Assembly: GCA_016713105.1 (NCBI GenBank)
Contig: JADJPS010000005.1
Location: 62,001 to 126,000 of the forward strand
Source: Devosia sp.
Lineage (GTDB): Bacteria > Pseudomonadota > Alphaproteobacteria > Rhizobiales > Devosiaceae
Direction: 5' to 3'
Length of the DNA stretch: 64,000 nucleotides
The notes beneath the pieces were generated by a model that was given only the letters and a program-made list of their open reading frames with translations, did not search any database and was not told the origin of the DNA. Positions 53,558 through 63,045 of this stretch are shown one piece after another (within the stretch, counting starts at the first letter, position 1; the number at the start of each line of letters is the position of its first letter). The position numbers and the translations under genes were made by a program.

Positions 53558-54673
53558 CTAGCCGATGCTGACGCCGGTCGCGGGGTCGAAAAAGCACGCA
53601 TGTGCGATGTCGGCGGCCAGGTGAATCCGGCTGTGCTGTTCGACCCCTGTCCGCCCGGGCAGGCGGACCACGATGGTCTTGCCGCCGAGTTCGGTAGTGA
53701 TGAAGGTATCGGAACCTGCGTTCTCAACCAGTTGCGTGGTGACGGCGACCCCTTCGCCCCCGGAGGCCAGCGAGAACGCTTCCGGCCTTAGGCCGACGAT
53801 GATGTCGGCCACCTCGCGCCCGGCGAGCGATTCGGGCGGCACGAGCAGCGGCAGCCTGTTGCCATCCGAAAGGAGCAGTTCTTGTCCCCCCGTTCCCGCC
53901 ACGAGCCTGGCGGGGATCAGGTTCATCGGCGGCGAGCCCATGAAGTCGGCGACGAACAGGTTGGCGGGATGCTCGAACACCTCATGTGGCGTGCCGATCT
54001 GCTGCACCAACCCCTGGTTGAGCACGACGATGCGGGTGCCCAGCGTCATCGCCTCGATCTGGTCGTGTGTGACATAGACGATCGAGGCGCCGAGCCGCTC
54101 ATGCAGGCGCTTGATTTCGCCGCGCAGCTCGACCCTGAGCTTGGCGTCGAGATTGGACAACGGTTCGTCGAACAGGAACAGCACCGGATCGCGCACCAGC
54201 GCACGGCCCATGGCGACGCGTTGCCGCTGTCCACCCGAGAGCGCCCCGGGCTTGCGGTCGAGGAGGTGCGAGATATGGAGCAGGTCGCTGACGTCGCGCA
54301 CCTTCTGAGCCTGTATCGGCTTGGGAACGTTCCGCACCTTCATGCCGAACGCGATGTTGTCGGCCACCGTCATGGTCGGGTAGAGCGCGTAGCTCTGGAA
54401 CACCATGGCGATGTCGCGGTCACGCGGCGGCACTTCGGTGACGTCCCGCCCACCGATCGAAACCCGCCCGCCCGAGGTGCTGTCGAGCCCGGCGATGCAG
54501 TTGAGCAGCGTGGACTTGCCACACCCGGAAGGCCCCACAAGCACCAGGAACTCTCCCTCGCCCATGGAAATGCTGATGTCCTTGAGCACCTCGACGGCAC
54601 CGAAGCGCTTGACGAGGTTGCTGACCTCGAGCACCGGACTCGCCAGTTCGAGCTTTTCCGCTAGTGCAGCCAT
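53558..54673 (-). CDS. malK: Maltose-type ABC transporter ATP-binding protein
   Basis: This 371-residue ATPase has Walker A GPSGCGKST at residues 47-55, the Q-loop MVFQSYALYPTMTV, the signature LSGGQRQRVAMGRAL, Walker B LFLFDEPLSNLD and the H-loop YVTHDQIEAMTL. It also has the ~130-residue C-terminal regulatory domain of the MalK/UgpC type. It energises sugar import with MalFG. It is downstream of, and slightly overlapping, the LacI-type repressor gene on the minus strand. ATPases of this kind are often shared by several importers, including possibly the one at 18.9-22.7 kb. Confidence 0.92.
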   Translation of the reverse strand: MAALAEKLELASPVLEVSNLVKRFGAVEVLKDISISMGEGEFLVLVGPSGCGKSTLLNCIAGLDSTSGGRVSIGGRDVTEVPPRDRDIAMVFQSYALYPTMTVADNIAFGMKVRNVPKPIQAQKVRDVSDLLHISHLLDRKPGALSGGQRQRVAMGRALVRDPVLFLFDEPLSNLDAKLRVELRGEIKRLHERLGASIVYVTHDQIEAMTLGTRIVVLNQGLVQQIGTPHEVFEHPANLFVADFMGSPPMNLIPARLVAGTGGQELLLSDGNRLPLLVPPESLAGREVADIIVGLRPEAFSLASGGEGVAVTTQLVENAGSDTFITTELGGKTIVVRLPGRTGVEQHSRIHLAADIAHACFFDPATGVSIG

Positions 54674-55713
54674 CCATCCCTCCCAGTGGTCGGCGCCGCG
54701 CCGGTCGAGGCGCGGACGATCAGATCTGCGGTCACCATCCGCTGCAGTTTCAGCGGATCGACGCCGGAAATGCGGGCAACCATCATTTCGGCCAGCGCCA
54801 CACCCGCCATGCGGATGGGCGAGCGTGTCACCGTCAGCGCCGGATTGAAATGCTCGGGTCGCAGATGCGGCAGCACATCGTCGTGGGCGATGATGCTCAG
54901 ATCGGTGCCAACGGTGAGCTCGGCCGTCGCCGCGGCACGGATTACTCCGAGAGCCTGCAGCGTCGAGGAACAGAGGAACGCCGTCGGCGCTGGACCCCGC
55001 CGGCCTGACAGCATTTCGGTGGCATGGGCGAAGCCCTGTTCCTCGCTCATGACATCGTGGCTGATGAAGCGCTCGGGGATATGGATGCCGCGGTCCGTCG
55101 TCGCCTGCCGAAAAGCTTCCTCGCGCTGCTGAACGAATGCCAGGTCCGCTTCGCCGTTGAGCAACGCGATGCAGCGGTGCCCCAGATCGATGAGCAAAGA
55201 GGTGGCCGCCTTGAAAGCGGCGCCGTTGTCGATGTCGAAATAGGCATAGCCGACATTGTCGCCGGTGCGACCGTGGACCACGAAGGGAAAGCCACGCTCG
55301 ATCAATGTGGCGATGCGACGGTCGTTGAGTTCGGGGGCCGACACAATCATGCCGTCAACAGAGCCTGATGAGACGAAGCGTTCGTAGTGGGCGAGCAGCT
55401 CATGCTGGGGCGCGGCGTGGATAACGAGGTCGATCTCGCGGTCGGCTAGCCCTGTGGAAAGGCCGGCGAGGAAATCGACGAAGTGCGGATCGACGAGCAG
55501 GTTGCGGCTCGATCGGAAGATCATCCCGACCATGCCCGACTTGCCCGTGGCCAGTCGCTTGGCATTGGAGTTGGCCTTGTAGCGCAGCCGTTCGGACGCC
55601 TCGAGCACCCGGATGCGGGTCTTCTCGCCGACTTCAGGAAAGCCATTGAGCGCGCGACTGACGGTCGCCGGGCTCAATCCCAGATGCTGCGCAAGCTCCC
55701 GAAGCGTCGTCAC
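54661..55713 (-). CDS. LacI-family transcriptional regulator
   Basis: This 350-residue repressor has an N-terminal HTH, TLRELAQHLGLSPATVSRALNGF, the hinge helix SNAKRLATGKSGMVG, and a periplasmic-binding-protein-like sensor domain (GMIFRSSRNLLVDPHFVDF, DGMIVSAPE). It lies between malK and the divergent malEFG genes. Two CCGG-centred palindromes in the intergenic region fit LacI-family operators. It probably represses the system until an alpha-glucoside binds. Confidence 0.92.
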   Translation of the reverse strand: MTTLRELAQHLGLSPATVSRALNGFPEVGEKTRIRVLEASERLRYKANSNAKRLATGKSGMVGMIFRSSRNLLVDPHFVDFLAGLSTGLADREIDLVIHAAPQHELLAHYERFVSSGSVDGMIVSAPELNDRRIATLIERGFPFVVHGRTGDNVGYAYFDIDNGAAFKAATSLLIDLGHRCIALLNGEADLAFVQQREEAFRQATTDRGIHIPERFISHDVMSEEQGFAHATEMLSGRRGPAPTAFLCSSTLQALGVIRAAATAELTVGTDLSIIAHDDVLPHLRPEHFNPALTVTRSPIRMAGVALAEMMVARISGVDPLKLQRMVTADLIVRASTGAAPTTGRDGWLH

Positions 55714-55730
55714 ACCGGTCTCCTGAACGG

Positions 55731-55746
55731 TTCAAACCGGTTCGAA
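55731..55746. promoter_or_regulatory. LacI-type operator-like palindrome 1
   Basis: TTCAAACCGGTTCGAA is palindromic at 14 of 16 positions around CCGG. It starts 17 bases upstream of the repressor gene, so it would block that gene's own promoter. Its centre is 68 bases from that of the second copy. Confidence 0.65.
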
Positions 55747-55798
55747 AATTGCACATCACCCGTCCGGGTGCAATTCGGCGGGCAGTGACAAAAATCTC

Positions 55799-55814
55799 TC
55801 TAAACCGGTTTGAA
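55799..55814. promoter_or_regulatory. LacI-type operator-like palindrome 2
   Basis: TCTAAACCGGTTTGAA contains the perfect core AAACCGGTTT and shares CAAACCGGTT-type sequence with the first site. It lies about 190 bases before malE, in the position expected for control of the importer genes. Confidence 0.65.
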
Positions 55815-56002
55815 CGTTCTGGGTTAGCGCGCTATGGTTGCTGAAAGCTTTGCTCGAGTGCTGCTGGCTGGGTCCGACGAAAGCGGGACGGCGCGGTGCA
55901 GCGAGATACGGTAAGGTCCCGCCGCGTCCGAACAGGCGCTGATCGGGGCCGGAGCGCCGGGGATGCCGGCGGGGACTGCTGACAACTGTCTGGGAGGACA
56001 AT

Positions 56003-57187
56003 GTGACCAAGAATGGGATGAAGACTCTGGCACTGGGGATGGGGCTGCTGCTCGCCTCCACGTCGCTGAGCGCCGCTTTCGAAGAGGGAAAGCTGCTGAT
56101 CTGGATCAATGGAGACAAGGGGTTCAACGGGCTGCAGGCGCTGGGCGACAAGTTCAAGGCCGAACTGGGTGTCGACGTGGTGGTCGAGCATCCGGAAGCG
56201 GTCACCGATAAGTTCCAGCAGGCGGCCGCGACCGGGGCGGGTCCCGACATCTTCATCTGGGCGCACGACCGGTTCGGCGAATGGTCGGCCGGGGGACTGA
56301 TCCAGCCGGTCGAGCCGAGCCAGGCCGTCAGGGACGGCATCTTCGATTTCGCCTGGGACGCCGTGACCTTCGACGGCAAGACCTGGGGCTATCCGATCGC
56401 GGTTGAGGCGGTTGGCCTGATCTACAACAAGGATCTGGTACCCACCCCGCCCGCGACCATGGAAGAGGTCGCCGGTCTCACTCTGCCGGCAGGGGTCAAG
56501 CCGATCCTGTGGGACTACAACAACACCTACTTCACCTTCCCGCTGCTGATGGCGAACGGCGGCTATGCCTTCAAGAAGGATGACGCGACGGGCAGCTACG
56601 ACCCCAAGGATACCGGCGTCGCCAATGCCGGCGCCAAGACAGGCGCGGCGCTGCTGCGCAAGCTGATCGACGACGGCGTCATGCCGTCGGGTGTCGACTA
56701 CGGCGTGATGGATGCCGCGATCAACAAGGGCGAGGTGGCCATGGTGATCAACGGCCCTTGGGCCTGGTCGAACCTGATGACCTCGAAGATCAATTTCGGT
56801 GTTGCCCCAATCCCGTCGGTCGCCGGGCAACCGAGCAGATCCTTCGTCGGCGTGCTGGCGGCCAACATCAACGCGGCCACACCTAACAAGGATCTTGCGG
56901 TCGAGTTCATCGAGAACTACCTCGCCAGCGACGATGGCCTGAAGATGATAAACGACGACGTGCCGCTCGGGGCGGTGGCCGACAAGAGCTTTGCCGAGAC
57001 GCTGGCCAGCAACGCCAATGTCGCGGCGACACTTCGCCAACGCCCAGGCCGGCACGGCGATGCCTTCGACCCCGCGATGGGCAAGTTCTGGGCCGCCATG
57101 GGCCCGGCGCTCGCCTCGATCACCGACAAGTCCTCGACCGTCGACAAGGCGCTCGATGACGCGGCAGCGCGTATCCTGGCTGACTGA
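56003..57187 (+). CDS. malE: Maltose/maltodextrin-binding periplasmic protein
   Basis: This 394-residue exported protein has a signal peptide ending near SLSAAFEE. It is a close relative of E. coli MalE: KLLIWINGDKGFNGL, IFIWAHDRFGEWS, YPIAVEAVGLIYNKDL, GEVAMVINGPWAWSN, FVGVLAANINAATPNKDLAVEF and PLGAVADKSF all align by eye. GTG start at 56003 with GGGAGGA upstream. Residues ~342-357 (LRQRPGRHGDAF) do not fit the family, while the neighbouring frame there reads FANAQAGTAMPSTP, which does. This implies two compensating one-base errors at about 57034 and 57072. Confidence 0.93.
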   Translation: MTKNGMKTLALGMGLLLASTSLSAAFEEGKLLIWINGDKGFNGLQALGDKFKAELGVDVVVEHPEAVTDKFQQAAATGAGPDIFIWAHDRFGEWSAGGLIQPVEPSQAVRDGIFDFAWDAVTFDGKTWGYPIAVEAVGLIYNKDLVPTPPATMEEVAGLTLPAGVKPILWDYNNTYFTFPLLMANGGYAFKKDDATGSYDPKDTGVANAGAKTGAALLRKLIDDGVMPSGVDYGVMDAAINKGEVAMVINGPWAWSNLMTSKINFGVAPIPSVAGQPSRSFVGVLAANINAATPNKDLAVEFIENYLASDDGLKMINDDVPLGAVADKSFAETLASNANVAATLRQRPGRHGDAFDPAMGKFWAAMGPALASITDKSSTVDKALDDAAARILAD

Positions 57188-57272
57188 GGCTAGCTGAGCC
57201 TGCGGTTCCGGGGCCACGCAGCCCCGGAACCCACCAACCCTGCCGTGCCCGTCGAGCCTTTGGGGAGAGGTG

Positions 57273-58832
57273 ATGACCGCGTCCGCTTTGTCCGAACCGA
57301 CGCCCATGGCATCGCGCCCTGGTTTTCGCGTCGTCGATATCGTCCGCTACGGCGTCATCGGAGTGCTGGCGCTGGGACTGACCTACGTCATCTGGGGGCT
57401 GTATCTGGCCGGCGAGCCGCTATTCGCCGTGGTGGTGATGGCGCTGCTCATCGGCATCGTCATCGTTTTCGGCGCCAAGCGCTTCTACACCGCCCGTTTC
57501 GTCTTTCCCGGCATCGCGGCGGTGCTGATCTTCATCGTGCTGCCGGTGCTCTACACCACCTATGTAGGGTTCACCAATTACGGCGCTCGCAACCTGCTGA
57601 CTTTTGATCGAGTTACCGAGTTGTTCCTGGCCCAAAAGGCCATCGACAAGACGACCGAGCGACCGTTCGCGCTGGTGGCCGATGGCTCCAACTACCGGCT
57701 GTTCCTGGCCGAGGGCGCGGCGGGACTGCTGTCCGAGCCGTTCGTCCTCGACGGCACCCCGGTCAATGTCCCGATGGCCCCGGTGAGCGAGGTGCCGCAG
57801 GCGCTGGCCATGAAGGACGTCATCAAGCTCCGCACCGCGTTGGGCGAGGTGACCGCGACGCTGCCAGACGGCAGCGAAATCAGCGCCTCCGGTCTTCGAA
57901 CCTTCGCCAAGGTGAGCTCGGTCTATGAGCGACAGACAGATGGGTCCCTGCTCAATCGGGCCGATGGCACCATGCTGGTGCGCGACGAGACCGTTGGCTT
58001 TTTCCGCAATGCCGCTGGAGAGACCGTGGCGCCGGGCTGGCGCGTCAATGTCGGGCTCGCGAACTTCCAGCGCGTGCTGTTCAGCGAGGGGATCCGGCAG
58101 CCCATGCTGCAGATCTTCGTTTGGACCGTGACCTTTGCGCTGCTCTCGGTGTTCTTCGGCTTCGCACTGGGGATCCTGCTGGCCTCGGTCCTGCAATGGC
58201 CGCACCTCAAGGGCAAGGCGATCTACCGCATCCTGCTGATCCTGCCCTACGCGGTGCCGGCGTTCATCTCGATCCTGGTATTCCGTGGCCTGTTCAACCA
58301 GAACTTCGGCGAGATCAACCTGATCCTCAGGAGCCTGTTCGGCATCCAGCCACAGTGGTTCACCGATGCCACGCTGGCGCGCACAATGCTGATCATCGTC
58401 AATGTCTGGCTCGGCTATCCCTACATGATGCTGCTCTCGATGGGCTATCTGCAGGCCATCCCGCAGGACCACTACAAGGCGGCCGCGCTTGAGGGTTCGG
58501 GAGCGCTCAGGAATTTCTTCAGCATCACCCTGCCGCAAATCCTGCCGCCCTTCGTGCCCTTGCTGATCTCGAGTTTTGCCTTCAACTTCAACAATGTCGT
58601 GTTGATCCTGCTGCTCACCCGTGGCGCCCCGGACATCGCGGGAACCATCGTTCCCGCCGGGCAGACCGACATTCTGGGGTCCTTCACCTTCCGCGTCTCG
58701 TTCCAGGACGCAGGGCAGAGTTTCGGCATCGCCGGGGCGATCTCGACGCTAATCTTCCTCTTGGTGGGCCTTCTTGCCTATGCGAATTTCTATGCCCTCA
58801 GGCGCGCCGCAGAAGCGCGCGGGAGGGGCTGA
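57273..58832 (+). CDS. malF: Maltose-type ABC transporter permease MalF
   Basis: This 519-residue inner-membrane protein has three N-terminal helices and then a ~150-residue periplasmic loop (about 98-250), the P2 loop unique to MalF. The core permease helices follow, with EAA motif YKAAALEGSGALRNFFSITLP. The length is close to the 514 residues of E. coli MalF. A GGGGAGAG site precedes; a GTG three bases earlier is an alternative start. It forms the channel with MalG and is powered by MalK. Confidence 0.93.
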   Translation: MTASALSEPTPMASRPGFRVVDIVRYGVIGVLALGLTYVIWGLYLAGEPLFAVVVMALLIGIVIVFGAKRFYTARFVFPGIAAVLIFIVLPVLYTTYVGFTNYGARNLLTFDRVTELFLAQKAIDKTTERPFALVADGSNYRLFLAEGAAGLLSEPFVLDGTPVNVPMAPVSEVPQALAMKDVIKLRTALGEVTATLPDGSEISASGLRTFAKVSSVYERQTDGSLLNRADGTMLVRDETVGFFRNAAGETVAPGWRVNVGLANFQRVLFSEGIRQPMLQIFVWTVTFALLSVFFGFALGILLASVLQWPHLKGKAIYRILLILPYAVPAFISILVFRGLFNQNFGEINLILRSLFGIQPQWFTDATLARTMLIIVNVWLGYPYMMLLSMGYLQAIPQDHYKAAALEGSGALRNFFSITLPQILPPFVPLLISSFAFNFNNVVLILLLTRGAPDIAGTIVPAGQTDILGSFTFRVSFQDAGQSFGIAGAISTLIFLLVGLLAYANFYALRRAAEARGRG

Positions 58833-58834
58833 GG

Positions 58835-59725
58835 ATGATCGTCGAGCGCCCGCGCGAGCTGTTCTGGAAAAAGGTCGCGGCGCATGCCTTCCTGATCGGC
58901 TTCATCGCACTGATCCTGTTCCCTTTCCTCATTGTGCTTTCGATCTCGCTCCGGCCGGGCAATTTCTCGACCGGCAGCCTGATCCCGGATCCGATCAGTC
59001 TCGAGCACTGGACGCTGGCGCTCGGCCTTCCGTTCACGGCGCCCGATGGCACCGTCACCCAGCCGCCGTTTCCGGTGCTGCTGTGGCTGTTCAACTCGAT
59101 CAAGATCGGTTCCATCGCCTCGGCGGGGATCTTGATCCTGTCGATGACGGCGGCCTATGCGTTCTCGCGGCTGCAGTTCCGCGGGCGCGGCGCAATTCTT
59201 GACACGCTGCTGATTGTCCAGATGTTCCCTGCGGCGCTGACGGTGATCGCGCTCTATACGATTTTCGATGCGCTGGGAAACGTCACGCCGATCCTGGGCA
59301 TTGACAGCCATTGGTCGCTGATCGTCGCCTACCTTAGCGGCATCACGCTGCATATCTGGACCATCAAGGGCTATTTCGATTCGATCGACCCGGCGATGGA
59401 CAAGGCCGCGCAAATCGATGGCGCGACGCCATGGCAGACTTTCCGCTTCGTATTCCTGCCCATGTCGGTGCCGATCCTGGCGGTGGTGTTCGTGCTGAGC
59501 TTCATCGGGCATGTCACCGAATACCCGGTGGCCTCGGTGTTGCTGCGCGAGACCAACAATATGACCCTGGCTGTAGGGGCGCGGTCCTACCTCTACGAGC
59601 AGCGTTATCTCTGGGGCGATTTCGCCGCAGCGGCGATCCTCTCGGGTTTCCCGATCACCATCGTCTTCCTCCTGGCCCAGCGCTATCTGGTGAGCGGGCT
59701 GAGCGAGGGCGGCGTCAAGGGTTGA
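58835..59725 (+). CDS. malG: Maltose-type ABC transporter permease MalG
   Basis: This 296-residue permease has the same length as E. coli MalG. Helices begin at HAFLIGFIALILFPFLIVLSI. The EAA motif is DKAAQIDGATPWQTFRFVFLP, and the C-terminus GLSEGGVKG is typical. It starts two bases after the malF stop. No alpha-glucosidase or amylase gene follows, so degradation must be encoded elsewhere. Confidence 0.93.
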   Translation: MIVERPRELFWKKVAAHAFLIGFIALILFPFLIVLSISLRPGNFSTGSLIPDPISLEHWTLALGLPFTAPDGTVTQPPFPVLLWLFNSIKIGSIASAGILILSMTAAYAFSRLQFRGRGAILDTLLIVQMFPAALTVIALYTIFDALGNVTPILGIDSHWSLIVAYLSGITLHIWTIKGYFDSIDPAMDKAAQIDGATPWQTFRFVFLPMSVPILAVVFVLSFIGHVTEYPVASVLLRETNNMTLAVGARSYLYEQRYLWGDFAAAAILSGFPITIVFLLAQRYLVSGLSEGGVKG

Positions 59726-60022
59726 CGAGCGGCGCCGAAGCGGATCCAGCAGCCATCAGTCCACCGACTTGATGGCCGGCGAGGTTCACAATTTCCATCT
59801 GCCCCCTCGTCAGCCGATCTCCACGGCTCATCAGACACATACAGCACTTTGTGGAAGTCTGTTGCGGCAAGCCGGTGCCTAGAACAGCAGAATCCGGCCA
59901 AGGCATCGCTGTTCGCGCGGACGCAGCTTCTTGCGACCGGAACTTGACTCGCAGCGCGGTTTGGTTTGCCGATAGGATCCTGCGGTGGTCAGTTTGGATC
60001 GCTAGCTGCGATGAGGGGTCTG

Positions 60023-60724
60023 ATGAACGAACCCGCTCCCCGCCCAGACTGGGGTCATAGCTTACACGCGCGACCACTGCCGCCGTTTCAACTTCGCGAA
60101 TGCTCGTTCCTGATGGTCGGTGCGCAGTTTGACCGTCCCCTGGCGCAATCGTTACTCCCGCCGGGCCTTGAGGCTGCCGACGAGGGCAGCGGCGAGTTCT
60201 ACATGTATACAGCTCCGAAGGGACGGGCGGCACCCTTCACCGCGACATTGGCCTGGATCGATGTGAAGGGATTTGGCTCCTCTGACGGCTCGCGAGGTCG
60301 GTTTCAGAGGGTGTCACACTACTCCGAGCCCTCTTCGTCGCTGGCCCATGGTTGGAACAGGCTTGCACAGACGGGATATTCGGAGCTGACGCAGCTAGGT
60401 GCAGTGCTTTCCGGTCGTGGTGGCCCTGACGGCGAGGTGCACCTGAGGGCCAGCATTCAAAGCAGCAGGGGCGCGAGCACAGCCGTCGCCGGCACGCATT
60501 ACTATGTGATGGTCAACGACAAGGGGGACCTGCAGCAGGATGGAAGCGCCGGCACGGCCCTCCTGAAGCGAGGACGAGGCGCCGACAAGTGCCAGAATCA
60601 GGAAGCCGGCGGCTCCATGCACGTTCGGCATCGCCGCGTTCAGCAGCGTGCCGTCGATGCGGCCGGTCCACAGTCGCACGATCTCATCGCGAGTCCGTCG
60701 CATGGTGCGCCTGGGCCGCGTTGA
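60023..60724 (+). pseudogene. Truncated paralogue of the regulator's N-terminal domain
   Basis: The frame from the ATG at 60023 (AGGGG upstream) reads FLMVGAQFDRPLAQSLLPPG, EFYMYTAPKG, FTATLAWIDVKGFGSSDGSRG and GTHYYVMVND. These align by eye with the N-terminal domain of the LuxR-type protein at 41423-42754 (GFDSPDGSRG there). After about 60560 the sequence becomes unrelated and basic, and no PAS or HTH follows. It is therefore a fragment or a stand-alone domain protein with a broken end. Confidence 0.55.
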
Positions 60725-60840
60725 GGAACTCCTCCCTAGAGACGAGCGTCCGCGCCGCAGGGGAAAGGGCGACCGTTGAGGCGGTGAAGGCGAAGTCGAC
60801 GGAGCTGCCGACGCTGTCGGCGAGGTGGGGCGATATCAGC

Positions 60841-61440
60841 CTACAAGATAGGACCGCAACCACCGATGCCACATTCCGGATCGTCGGCGCCGTTACCACC
60901 GCCATCGGATGCGCCATCTTCGGTGCTGTCGTTGGGCGTGCGCAGAACCATATCGCCGTTCTGCAAGATGCCGAGCAGGGTCACGCGGTCGGGCAACTCG
61001 TCCGGCGTCGTGGCGAGGCACTTGTCACCATGACAGACCACCGTGCAGTTGCCCTTTTCGTCGCATTGCGGGTTCATGCACCCGAAGGCTTTGCTGGCAC
61101 CGCCGTAGATGCCGTTCACCCGGATGCAAACGCGCTCAAGTTCCGCCTCGCCGATCGGAGCAATGGGCGCGAGGTGCAATGAAAGGTGACCAACGTCGTC
61201 GCCGCGAGTGCAGATGCCGAAGTCCTCATTGCAGCTCCGGTTGCAGTCCTCGTAATTTGATGGGTTCTCCCACCATCCGCAGTCAATCACGCAAGCGACG
61301 AGCTTGTCGAAGCATACCTCTTCGGCCTCTCGGGAGATTTTCTGCTGTTGGGCAGCGGCGGGGACCGCGCCGGCGAGGCTTACCAAGAGCGAGAGCCCAA
61401 GCAGGGCCAGTGTCAGAGAGAACCCGAACGCTTTGCGCAT
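60841..61440 (-). CDS. Secreted Cys-rich hypothetical protein
   Basis: This 199-residue protein has a clear signal peptide (FSLTLALLGLSLLVSLAGAV, cleavage near AAAQQ). The mature part has at least twelve Cys, in pairs such as CFDKLVACVIDC, CNRSCNEDFGIC, CMNPQCDEKGNCTVVCHGDKC and a tail CGIGGCGPIL. This suggests a disulfide-stabilised periplasmic protein. I recognise no family. Its start abuts the truncated ATPase on the other strand, so it may belong to a rearranged segment. Confidence 0.6.
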   Translation of the reverse strand: MRKAFGFSLTLALLGLSLLVSLAGAVPAAAQQQKISREAEEVCFDKLVACVIDCGWWENPSNYEDCNRSCNEDFGICTRGDDVGHLSLHLAPIAPIGEAELERVCIRVNGIYGGASKAFGCMNPQCDEKGNCTVVCHGDKCLATTPDELPDRVTLLGILQNGDMVLRTPNDSTEDGASDGGGNGADDPECGIGGCGPIL

Positions 61441-61466
61441 CGCAGTCTCCGTGCGCAGGCCGATGT

Positions 61467-62863
61467 CTCAATGTCATCGTCGGCGACAACGAGACAGGGA
61501 AATCGACCCTGCTCGCGGCGACGTGTGCGGCGCTGTTCGAGCGTCACCGGGTCACGGGACAGGTCGTCGACGACATGTTGCCCTATGGCCGTCAGGTGCG
61601 GCCGACTATCGAGATCGACTTCAGCAAGGATGGCGCCGACTATCGCCTGCTCAAGGCCTTCGGGTCGCGGCCGGAAGCACGCCTCATTGGCACAGGCGGC
61701 CTCGAGTGGGCAGGGGACGAGGCAGACGAAGCGCTGATCCGCATCCTCGGGTTCACCCGTCCAGGACCCGGCGAGTCGAAGCCCGACCAGCATCACGGCC
61801 TCTTCGGCATGACGTGGGTATCCCAGGGGACTGCGCATCATACACCTAAGCTGGGCGCCGTCCGCGAGCAGGTCGCGGGCGCTATCGAGCGGGAGGTCGG
61901 AGAGGTCGCAGGCCGGGCGACACGCTCGAGGAAGCAAGGCGCAAGGCGACAGAGTTCGCCGAGGCGGCTGCGCGGGCTCGCGTGGCCCTCGACCAGGCCG
62001 GAAGGGATGCGAACGAGGCCAGCGCCGGCCTTGCCGTGGCTGCGGACCGGGAAGCGAGTGCCCAACGGCTCGACAAGCAGGCGCGCGAGGCTCTGAACGA
62101 AGTGCGCCTCACCGCTTCGGATGCGGAGCTGCAAGAGTTGGAAGCGGCAGCCGCGACGGCGCTCGAACGCTCGAGGAGCGACCTTGAGGCAGCCCATGCT
62201 CGGCTGCGCATGGCGGAACCGGAGCTCGTGCACCTCCGGCATGACCGTGCGGTCAGGGCGCTGGAAACTATCGTCGCGGATATCGAGCAACTCAAGCGAC
62301 ACCAGATGCAGCTCGTAGCGTCGCTTCAGGCTCAGGGTCGCGAGGGGCTGGGCGAGAAGCTGTCTTTTCTGGAAGGGGAGATTGCGGCGCGTGACGCGCG
62401 TCTCGGGCATCTCCACGTCGAAGCACGTGCAGCCACGCTGCTGAGCGAAACACTCGTGCAGGCGCAGCGCGAAACAAAGGGACTCTGGCTGCGGCCGATC
62501 TATGATCGTGCCGCCCCGTATCTGAGTCTGTTGCGGCCGGGCAGCGCGGTGGCGCTTGATGAAGACACGTTCGAGCTCGACGCCGTGCGCCGCGACGACG
62601 TGGTGGAGCCCTTTGAAGGTCTGAGCATGGGCGCGCGTGAACAGATCGCGGTCATCACCCGGCTCGCACTTGGCGACATTCTCGCCGATAACGGCGAAAG
62701 CGCCTGCCTCGTTCTGGACGACCCGCTCGTCAACGCCGACCGGCACCGGCTCGAACGCATGCACCTCGTCCTGCACAGGGCCGCCAAGCGGCATCAGATC
62801 GTCATCCTGACCTGTCGCGAACGCGACTTCCTGGACCTGGGAGCGCACTTGATCAGGATCTAG
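61467..62863 (+). pseudogene. SMC/Rad50-like ATPase (YhaN type), 5'-truncated and internally broken
   Basis: The frame opens directly at LNVIVGDNETGKSTLLAATC, a Walker A preceded by nothing of the usual ~30-residue N-terminal strand region. It then runs to LFGMTWVSQGTAHHTPKLG. Near 61920 it shifts. The later frame (61982 on) holds coiled coil and the C-terminal ATPase half with GLSMGAREQIAVITRLALG (signature) and SACLVLDDPLVNADRHR (Walker B). Total length is well below the ~850 residues of relatives, so much of the coiled coil is deleted. It was a DNA repair or defence-type ATPase; no partner nuclease is present. Confidence 0.65.
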
Positions 62864-63045
62864 TAGCTGCCAATTCGGCCGCTACCTGGGTCGCCATCGT
62901 ATCAGGAGACGCGACACGCCTTGGCAGGAGGCATCGCCGACTGGTTTGACCAAGGCCAGCTCAAAATCGTCGACTACGGCTCATCGACCGAGGTGGGAGT
63001 TCGAAACGCCTCGAGCCTAGTCCTTGGGGTGTCGGACCAGCAATT

